In this document: in pieces, positions 1 to 4,963 of the stretch
How the letters are laid out: every line of letters starts with the position of its first letter
Numbering within the stretch: the first letter of the stretch is position 1
Assembly: GCA_022571575.1 (NCBI GenBank)
Contig: JACZXN010000067.1
Coordinates: 1 to 7,696, forward strand
Source of the DNA: Chloroflexota bacterium
GTDB taxonomy: Bacteria; Chloroflexota; Dehalococcoidia; UBA3495
DNA length: 7,696 nucleotides
Direction of reading: 5' to 3'
The notes under the pieces: model-generated
What the model was told of the DNA's origin: nothing
Databases searched by the model: none
What the model saw: only the letters and a program-made list of their open reading frames with translations
Program-made: the position numbers and the translations under genes

Positions 1-980
1 TGGACAACTGCATGAGCCATAAGGACGCCATCAACGAGAACTTCGGCCGTGAGCTTCTGGAACTGTTCGCCATGGGCGTCGGCATGGACGGCCACGCCAA
101 CTACTCCGAGGATGACGTGAAGGCGTGCGCCCGGGCCTTCACCGGCTGGACCATCGCCAACGCCATCCCCAGGTACCCCTACGGCCGCTTTCAGTCCCAG
201 TTCGCCTTCAACGCCGCCGACCACGACTACGGCGAGAAGACCTTCCAGGGCGAGACCGGCAACTTCAACGGCGACGACATCATCGAGATCATCGTCAAGC
301 AGCCGTCCGCGGCCCGGTTCATCGCCCGCCACCTTTACAACTTCTTCGTGGCCGATGAGCCCCAGATACCGGCCTGGCAGGGCACCCCTCCCCGGGACAT
401 GGACGCCATCAAGGAGATGGAAGACGCCTACTTCGAGTCCAACTACGACCTCACCGCCATGCTGCGGGTGATGTTCAATTCCGACTGGTTCAAGAACGCC
501 CGCTTCGAAAAGGTGAAGAGCCCCGCGGAGACCGTCGCCGGGACCATGCGCTTGGTCAAGGACTTCACCAGCCCCAAGCCGGGCCTGCACCCCATCGCCA
601 TGGAGATACGCTACATGGGCCAGGACCTGATGAACCCGCCCACCGTCGAGGGCTGGCACACCGGCCAAGAGTGGATCGACAGCGGCACCTTGGTGGAGCG
701 CATCAACTTCACCGCCGACCAGGTCGGCAACGTCAACCTACCCGGGGTGAAGGCCATCATCGACCGCCTCGGTTCCGAGGGCATCGACCAGCCGGGGGCG
801 TTGGTCGACCGCTGCCTGGACATGCTCGGGGCCTACTCTCTGCCCGACGAGACCCGCGGCTACCTGGTGGAGCACATCGCGAAGGTCGGCGAGTTGAAGC
901 CGGGGACGGAGTCCTACGGCGGCCAGATCGCCCAGACGCTGCAATTGATCGTGGCCACCCAGGAGTATCAGTTCGCCTAG
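1..980 (+). CDS. DUF1800 family protein, C-terminal part (5' end outside window)
   Basis: The reading frame is open from the first full codon at position 3 (Asp-Asn-Cys-Met) to the TAG at 978-980, giving 325 visible residues. The Met at 12 is internal: the preceding residues fit the family's usual run into NENFGRELLELF, so the real start lies upstream. Family members are usually about 450-550 residues, so perhaps a third is missing. Visible DUF1800 hallmarks are the NENFGRELLELF segment, a YSEDDV...ARAFTGW helix, the HDYGEKTFQG motif, an ARHLYNFFV helix, YDLTAMLRVMF, VKSPAETVAG, and MGQDLMNPPTVEGWH near the C-terminal third. The biochemical function of DUF1800 is not established; it commonly neighbours DUF1501 genes, as here with one gene between. 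Whether this copy carries an export signal cannot be seen. The SDR gene starts 13 nt after the stop, so the two are probably co-transcribed. Family assignment is confident; function is unknown. Confidence 0.93.
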   Translation, partial: DNCMSHKDAINENFGRELLELFAMGVGMDGHANYSEDDVKACARAFTGWTIANAIPRYPYGRFQSQFAFNAADHDYGEKTFQGETGNFNGDDIIEIIVKQPSAARFIARHLYNFFVADEPQIPAWQGTPPRDMDAIKEMEDAYFESNYDLTAMLRVMFNSDWFKNARFEKVKSPAETVAGTMRLVKDFTSPKPGLHPIAMEIRYMGQDLMNPPTVEGWHTGQEWIDSGTLVERINFTADQVGNVNLPGVKAIIDRLGSEGIDQPGALVDRCLDMLGAYSLPDETRGYLVEHIAKVGELKPGTESYGGQIAQTLQLIVATQEYQFA

Positions 981-993
981 GCGGACGCCGGAT

Positions 994-1749
994 ATGGGAC
1001 GCTTGGACGGAAAAGTAGCGCTGATCAGCGGCGGCGCCCGGGGCCAGGGGGCTGAGGAAGCCCGGCTGATGGCCCAAGAAGGCGCCAAGGTCGTTTTCGG
1101 AGACATCCTGGACGACCAGGGCAAGCAGGTCGAGGCCGGGATCACCGAGGCCGGCCTGGAGGCCACCTACGTCCATCTGGACGTCACCCGCGAGAGCGAG
1201 TGGGTCTCGGCGGTGGAGACCGCCGTCGGGAAGTACGGCGGGCTTCACATCCTGGTCAACAACGCCGGGATCCTGATCCGAAAGAGCATCGAAGAAACCA
1301 CGGAAGAAGACTGGGACCGCATCATGGCCATCAACGTGAAGGGCGTTTTCCTGGGGACCAAGCACGCCATTCCCGCCATGAGAAACTCGGGCGGAGGGTC
1401 GATCGTCAACATATCCTCCACCGCCGGTCTCGTGGGCAGCCTGGAAGGGTCGCCCAGCTATACCGCCACCAAGGGCGCGGTCAGGCTCTTCACCAAGGCC
1501 ACGGCGATCCAACACGCCAAGGACGGCATCCGGTGCAACTCGGTCCATCCCGGCCCCATCGACACCGAGATGATCCGGGACACCCTATCCGACCCGGATC
1601 GACTGGCCACACGCATGCGCCGGTTGCCCATGGGCCGGATCGGCACCGCCGCCGACATCGCCTACGGCGTGCTGTATCTGGCATCCGACGAGGCGTCATT
1701 CGTGACCGGCACCGAGTTGGTCATCGACGGCGGGACCACCGCCGAGTAG
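994..1749 (+). CDS. SDR family NAD(P)-dependent oxidoreductase
   Basis: This 251-residue protein has the full length of a classical short-chain dehydrogenase/reductase, which interconverts an alcohol and a ketone with a nicotinamide cofactor. The Rossmann glycine motif is SGGARGQG (residues 12-19, Ser replacing the usual Thr). Asp37 at the end of strand 2 suggests NAD(H) over NADP(H). Asp63 lies in the LDV motif and NNAG is at 89-92. The catalytic set is complete: Asn114, Ser142, Tyr156 and Lys160 (YTATK). The C-terminal VTGTELVIDGG is typical. The GGARGxGAE start and NSVHPG stretch resemble 3-alpha/20-beta-hydroxysteroid and cyclopentanol dehydrogenases, but the substrate cannot be told. A Shine-Dalgarno-like AGGCGG at 979-984 overlaps the stop of the preceding DUF1800 gene, suggesting coupled translation. 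There is no signal peptide, so it is cytoplasmic. The position between DUF1800 and DUF1501 genes is unusual. Confidence 0.95.
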   Translation: MGRLDGKVALISGGARGQGAEEARLMAQEGAKVVFGDILDDQGKQVEAGITEAGLEATYVHLDVTRESEWVSAVETAVGKYGGLHILVNNAGILIRKSIEETTEEDWDRIMAINVKGVFLGTKHAIPAMRNSGGGSIVNISSTAGLVGSLEGSPSYTATKGAVRLFTKATAIQHAKDGIRCNSVHPGPIDTEMIRDTLSDPDRLATRMRRLPMGRIGTAADIAYGVLYLASDEASFVTGTELVIDGGTTAE

Positions 1750-1830
1750 CCATCAATGATTGACATCGACCGGTGATGAGCCCGCGACTGGGATGTAAGG
1801 CCCACCGGATTTGAACCCCAATCTGGGACC

Positions 1831-1836
1831 AAGGAG
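1831..1836 (+). promoter_or_regulatory. Ribosome binding site setting the DUF1501 start
   Basis: AAGGAG lies 10 nt before the ATG at 1847. It decides between this ATG and the in-frame TTG at 1811, which would add 12 residues with no family similarity and would place this site inside the coding region. Confidence 0.75.
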
Positions 1837-1846
1837 TAACCGACTC

Positions 1847-2977
1847 ATGACCTCCACCAAGAAAGACCCGGTATTGGCTGTATTGCAGCTTTCGGGCGGC
1901 AACGACGCCCTGAACACCATCGTCCCATACACCGACCCCCGGTACACCGACAACCGGCCTTCGGTCAGGGTGGCCGCGGACCAGGTGCTGCCGATCAACG
2001 ACACCATCGGCTTCAACCCGGCCATGGCCCCCATCAAGGAACTCTACGACCAGGGCAAGGTTGCCATCATACTGGGCGTGGGTTACCCCAACCCCAACCG
2101 TTCCCACTTCCGCTCCATGGACATCTGGCACACCTGCGAGCCGGAAAAGGTGGGCAATGAGGGCTGGCTGGGCCGCGCCATCCGCGACCTCGACCCCAAG
2201 GGAGAGAACGTCCTGACCGGCGTGAACTTCGGCCGGGGCCTTCCGCGGTCGCTGGCGGCGCCCGGAGTGCCGGTGGCCTCGGTGGGCAACCTGGAGACCT
2301 ACGGCGTCCTCACGGGCATCGAAGACGAACAGAGGGAAGAGGCGTTGGAGATCTTCTCCCGCATGTACTCGCCGGCCATGGGCCGCGGCCCGGTGATGGA
2401 CTATCTGTCCCACACCGGCATGGACGCGCTCAAGGGGGCCGACATCCTCAGCACCGCGCCGGAGAAGTATTCATCCACCGTGGAGTACGGCAGCGATTCC
2501 GTGGCCCAGTACATGAGGAACATCGCCCAGACCCACATCGCCGAATTCGGCACCCGGTTCCTCTACACCACCGCCCCCTACAACAGCTTCGACACCCACG
2601 CCGGGCAGATGGTTGGACACTCCGCGCTGTGGCGAGATGTTTCCGCCGCGGTGCGTGACTTCCAAACCGACCTGACCGAGAACAACGCCGCCGACAACAT
2701 GGTGCTGTTGGTCTTCACCGAGTTTGGGCGCCGCGTCCATGACAACGGCTCCGGAACGGACCACGGTTCGGGCGGGATCGCCTTCGTCATCGGCGACGCC
2801 GTCAAGGGCGGACTCTACGGCGAGTACCCTTCACTGGAAGAGAGCAAGCTGCTGGAAGGGGACCTGCATTTCAACAACGACTTCCGCGGCCTGTATTCCA
2901 CCCTGCTGGAGAAGTGGATCGGCCTTGATGCCAAGTCCGTGGTGGGCGGGACCTTCGAACAGATGGACTTCCTGTAG
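1847..2977 (+). CDS. DUF1501 family protein (alkaline-phosphatase-superfamily fold)
   Basis: From the ATG at 1847 the product is 376 residues. It shows the DUF1501 signature: LSGGNDALNTIVPY (15-28), SHFRSMDIWHT (86-96), GWLGR (106-110), FDTHAGQ (248-254), TEFGRRV (291-297), GTDHGSG (303-309), and the closing DFRGLYSTLLEKW (345-357). DUF1501 is related to the alkaline phosphatase/sulfatase superfamily; the conserved Asp and His residues in GGND, FDTH and TDHG are plausible metal ligands, but no activity is established. Many DUF1501 proteins begin with a twin-arginine export signal. Here the conserved core begins about ten residues in (after MTSTKKDPVL), leaving no room for one. It is slightly short for the family. 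It probably works with the DUF1800 product, given how often the genes are paired. The NHL gene follows after 59 nt. Family is confident; role is unknown. Confidence 0.94.
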   Translation: MTSTKKDPVLAVLQLSGGNDALNTIVPYTDPRYTDNRPSVRVAADQVLPINDTIGFNPAMAPIKELYDQGKVAIILGVGYPNPNRSHFRSMDIWHTCEPEKVGNEGWLGRAIRDLDPKGENVLTGVNFGRGLPRSLAAPGVPVASVGNLETYGVLTGIEDEQREEALEIFSRMYSPAMGRGPVMDYLSHTGMDALKGADILSTAPEKYSSTVEYGSDSVAQYMRNIAQTHIAEFGTRFLYTTAPYNSFDTHAGQMVGHSALWRDVSAAVRDFQTDLTENNAADNMVLLVFTEFGRRVHDNGSGTDHGSGGIAFVIGDAVKGGLYGEYPSLEESKLLEGDLHFNNDFRGLYSTLLEKWIGLDAKSVVGGTFEQMDFL

Positions 2978-3036
2978 GCCGTCAGCCGGACCGCCCAGGC
3001 AGACCGCACGCAACCGAACAGTCAAGCGAGGTAAGG

Positions 3037-4065
3037 ATGACTACTCAAGCGCTGAGCGTATCCCTCCAATACAGCCATAGCATCGGGCGCGGGGAATTCT
3101 CCGGCCCCGGTTTCCGCAACCCGGTGGCCATCGCCCGGGGCGCCGACGACGTGATGTACGTCGTCAACCGGTCCTACGAGTACCGGCCCGACGGCAAGCG
3201 GGTGACCATCTGCACCGTCGATGAAGAGTACATCGGCGAATTCGCCCGCGGCGTCCACACCGCCGGCGTGACCGACATCGTCACCGAGGACGGCTCTCTG
3301 ATCTGGCCCACCAGCATCACCCTGGACAAAGACGGCAACGTCTATATCGCCGACGAGTGGCTGAACCGCATCTCCATCTTCACCAAGGACGGCGAATGGG
3401 TCGGCAAGTGGGGCACCGAAGGCAGCGGCGACGGCGAGATCAGCCGTCCCTCCGGCATGGTCTTCGACGCCGACAACAACCTGCTGCTGGTGGATAGCCA
3501 GAACAACCGGATCCAGAAATTCACCAAGGACGGCAGGTTCATCTCCGCCTTCGGCGCCCCGGGTTCCGGAGACGGACAGTTCAACCTGCCCTGGGGCATC
3601 GACGTGGACGCCGACGGCAACATCTACGTTGCCGATTGGCGCAACGACCGGGTCCAGAAATTCACCAAGGACGGCGAGTTTCTGATGAAGTTTGGCAGTT
3701 CCGGAAGCGCCGAGGGTGAGTTCAACCGGCCCACCGGCGTCGCCGTGGACCGGACCGGCATGATCTACGTGGCCGACTGGGGCAACGAGCGCCTGCAGAT
3801 GTTCGACCCGGCGGGGCAGTTCGTGACCCTGGTCACCGGCGACGGCACCATCTCCAAATGGGGCAAGGACAAGCTGGACGCCAACGCCGAGATGTGGAAG
3901 GAGCGGGAGATCGCTCAGGGCATCGAGCGGGAGAAGGACTTCTGGGGCCCGGTGGCCGTCACGGTGGACGACGAAGACCGCGTCTTCGTGGTCGAGTCCT
4001 GCCGCAACCGCATCCAGGTCTACCGCCGGCAGGAGCCCATGTTCAGAGGCGGCGGCCGCCTCTAG
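3037..4065 (+). CDS. NHL-repeat six-bladed beta-propeller protein
   Basis: This 342-residue protein is built almost entirely of NHL repeats. Repeated units of the type RPxGVAVDxxGNIYVADxxNxRIQxFxxDG appear at about residues 86-124, 128-172, 175-219 and 222-265. A divergent first blade lies near 22-69 and a last one near 302-330, giving a probable six-bladed propeller. The anchor FTKDG recurs at 115, 162 and 209 with FDPAG at 256, an exact 47-residue period. A charged, probably helical insert (about 268-301) separates blades five and six. NHL propellers act as binding scaffolds and in some cases as lyases; no catalytic signature is recognised here, so the ligand is unknown. There is no signal peptide or membrane segment. 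The start is supported by GAGG at 3028-3031, 5 nt before the ATG. It is the last gene before the 4100-4129 hairpin, so probably the end of the DUF1800-SDR-DUF1501 operon. Confidence 0.93.
   Translation: MTTQALSVSLQYSHSIGRGEFSGPGFRNPVAIARGADDVMYVVNRSYEYRPDGKRVTICTVDEEYIGEFARGVHTAGVTDIVTEDGSLIWPTSITLDKDGNVYIADEWLNRISIFTKDGEWVGKWGTEGSGDGEISRPSGMVFDADNNLLLVDSQNNRIQKFTKDGRFISAFGAPGSGDGQFNLPWGIDVDADGNIYVADWRNDRVQKFTKDGEFLMKFGSSGSAEGEFNRPTGVAVDRTGMIYVADWGNERLQMFDPAGQFVTLVTGDGTISKWGKDKLDANAEMWKEREIAQGIEREKDFWGPVAVTVDDEDRVFVVESCRNRIQVYRRQEPMFRGGGRL
3379..3675 (+). repeat. In-gene tandem repeat of the NHL blade, 141-bp period
   Basis: The 15-mer TTCACCAAGGACGGC occurs at 3379-3393, 3520-3534 and 3661-3675, exactly 141 nt (47 codons) apart. 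The last two copies share 23 identical bases (3512-3534 and 3653-3675). These are coding repeats of the propeller blade, consistent with blade duplication, and are not an independent mobile or regulatory repeat. Confidence 0.9.
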
Positions 4066-4099
4066 GCGGGCATACGGCCATCGGCTATCAGCGAATCAA

Positions 4100-4129
4100 G
4101 GAAGGGGGACATTAAAAAGTCCCCCTTCC
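4100..4129 (+). terminator. Perfect 11-bp hairpin, probable operon terminator
   Basis: GGAAGGGGGAC (4100-4110) and GTCCCCCTTCC (4119-4129) pair perfectly around an 8-nt A-rich loop (ATTAAAAA). It lies 34 nt after the NHL stop and 12 nt before the Fur-family start. There is no T-tract on either side in either direction, so it is not a textbook intrinsic terminator. Alternatives are an RNA-processing or stability hairpin, or an operator for the adjacent regulator. Termination is the most likely role because of position and stem strength. Confidence 0.6.
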
Positions 4130-4141
4130 GGTGTCCAACCC

Positions 4142-4615
4142 GTGATAGGCAGCAGTATAGTGACCACACAGGACGAACTGGGAGCCAAACTCAAAACGCT
4201 GGGGATCAGACTGACCCCGCAACGGTTGGCCATCGCCGAGGTGGTGGTCAATTCGGGGGACCACCCGTCGGTCAAAGAGATCTTCGGACGGGTGAAGGAG
4301 TTCTTCCCCTACGTGACGCTGGCCACGGTCTATTCCACGTTGACCGTGCTGGAGCAGGCCGGCATCGTCCGGGAACTGCCCTTCCAGAAGCAGTCACGCT
4401 ACGACGCCAATCTGTCGCCCCATGCCAATCTGGTCTGTGTCGGCTGCGGCAGCGTGCATGATGCCGACGTGGGCCAAGATTTGGTGGCCGAACTGCGGGA
4501 ACGGTTGGAAGAATCCTCGGATTTCCAGTTCACCGGGCAGCGGGTGGACTTCTACGGCTGGTGCCCCAACTGCGCCAACCGCCGCGACCGCCGCTCCGAC
4601 GCCCTGGCCGAATAA
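4142..4615 (+). CDS. Fur/PerR-family metal-dependent transcriptional regulator
   Basis: This is a 157-residue cytoplasmic DNA-binding protein of the ferric uptake regulator family. The N-terminal winged helix covers about residues 12-80, with LTPQR at 24-28 and the recognition helix in VTLATVYSTLTVLEQAG (58-74). The dimerisation domain carries two CxxC pairs, Cys99/Cys102 and Cys141/Cys144, which form the structural zinc site in PerR-like members. Aligning by eye to Bacillus PerR gives regulatory-site counterparts His41, Asp88, His94 and Asp107, but Asn96 replaces the second His. The regulated metal or signal (iron, manganese, zinc, peroxide) therefore cannot be assigned. The start is uncertain: GTG at 4142 has a weak GGTG at 4130-4133, and GTG at 4160 would remove six residues without touching the domain. 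It sits alone between a hairpin and a 348-bp gap, so is probably a single-gene unit. No clear Fur or Per box was found nearby. Confidence 0.92.
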   Translation: MIGSSIVTTQDELGAKLKTLGIRLTPQRLAIAEVVVNSGDHPSVKEIFGRVKEFFPYVTLATVYSTLTVLEQAGIVRELPFQKQSRYDANLSPHANLVCVGCGSVHDADVGQDLVAELRERLEESSDFQFTGQRVDFYGWCPNCANRRDRRSDALAE

Positions 4616-4747
4616 CCCCGTGCCCATACAAGTATGCCGTCCGCTCGGCCTGGTTTGAGCAATCCCCACCTGAAATCATTTGGCTTCGGGCATCGTTCTT
4701 CCGGGGATTGGCGATCGGCTATCTAGCGCGGCATGCTGCCAAATTCT

Positions 4748-4766
4748 GGTTGAGTTTAAGTCAACC
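4748..4766. repeat. Inverted repeat GGTTGA-N7-TCAACC
   Basis: This is a perfect 6-bp dyad with a 7-nt spacer (GTTTAAG), 147 nt before the likely -10 element of the molybdenum gene. It could be an operator half-site pair, a weak hairpin or chance; the sequence does not settle this. Confidence 0.3.
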
Positions 4767-4912
4767 CCGTCGCCCAATACCCAAACGCGGCTGGCTTCTG
4801 ACATCAGTGCTGCGGAGATTGAGCGTGGGTGCAAAGATTGAAGCGCCCGGTCGAGGGAGTCTGAACGGCGTGCCGGCAAAATCCGCGCCAACGGTATTTC
4901 AGATTCGGTATA

Positions 4913-4921
4913 TGCTAAAAT
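4913..4921 (+). promoter_or_regulatory. Extended -10 promoter candidate
   Basis: TGCTAAAAT (TG at 4913-4914, hexamer TAAAAT at 4916-4921) matches the extended -10 form TGnTATAAT with one mismatch. No good -35 is seen about 17 bp upstream, which extended -10 promoters tolerate. Transcription would begin near 4928, giving a leader of about 36 nt before the ATG at 4964. Confidence 0.5.
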
Positions 4922-4952
4922 CTCATGATTCCTGAACATAGGTTTGTCCAAT

Positions 4953-4957
4953 AGGAG
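4953..4957 (+). promoter_or_regulatory. Ribosome binding site of the molybdenum subunit gene
   Basis: AGGAG is placed 6 nt before the ATG at 4964. It is the clearest ribosome site in the window and fixes the start. Confidence 0.8.
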
Positions 4958-4963
4958 AAGGCA

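Larger units (their letters stand above)
4616..4963. other. 348-bp intergenic region
   Basis: I see no convincing gene here. A plus-strand frame stays open through most of it and a minus-strand frame crosses its right part, but neither has a recognisable motif or ribosome site. Short inverted repeats are CATAC-AA-GTATG at 4625-4636 (10 nt after the regulator stop) and GGTTGA-N7-TCAACC at 4748-4766. The right end holds the promoter candidate and ribosome site for the molybdenum enzyme gene. By eye it is less GC-rich than its flanks. Confidence 0.6.

Noticed and set aside
757..1548. 263-codon minus-strand open frame opposite the SDR and DUF1800 genes
   Set aside because: It mirrors the coding strand in GC-rich DNA, has low-complexity Arg/Gly/Pro content and no recognisable motif, and both plus-strand genes here are certain.
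1760..1765. Perfect TTGACA box in the SDR-DUF1501 gap, as a -35 element
   Set aside because: The region 16-18 bp downstream is GC-rich with no acceptable -10 hexamer. An internal promoter is not supported.
1797..1872. tRNA-like T-arm look (GATTTGAACCCCAATC at 1808-1823) suggesting a minus-strand tRNA or a tRNA attachment-site remnant
   Set aside because: The T-stem does not pair in the tRNA register, no matching acceptor strand is found about 70 nt away, and the span would overlap the DUF1501 start and its ribosome site.
1721..2413. 230-codon minus-strand open frame opposite DUF1501
   Set aside because: Antisense shadow of a confidently assigned gene, with no motif or ribosome site.
3379..3675. 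Regularly spaced identical short repeats resembling a CRISPR or VNTR array
   Set aside because: The 141-bp spacing is exactly 47 codons and the repeats encode the same propeller-blade turn, so they are coding repeats.
4156..4161. TATAGT as a -10 promoter element for the regulator gene
   Set aside because: It lies within the coding region from either possible GTG start, has no good -35, and would leave no downstream start codon that keeps the DNA-binding domain intact.
4561..4935. 124-codon plus-strand open frame running from the end of the regulator gene through the intergenic gap
   Set aside because: It starts inside the regulator gene in another frame, is Arg/Pro-rich, has no ribosome site or recognised domain, and covers the promoter candidate. 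It is kept as non-coding, but a small gene there is not strictly excluded.
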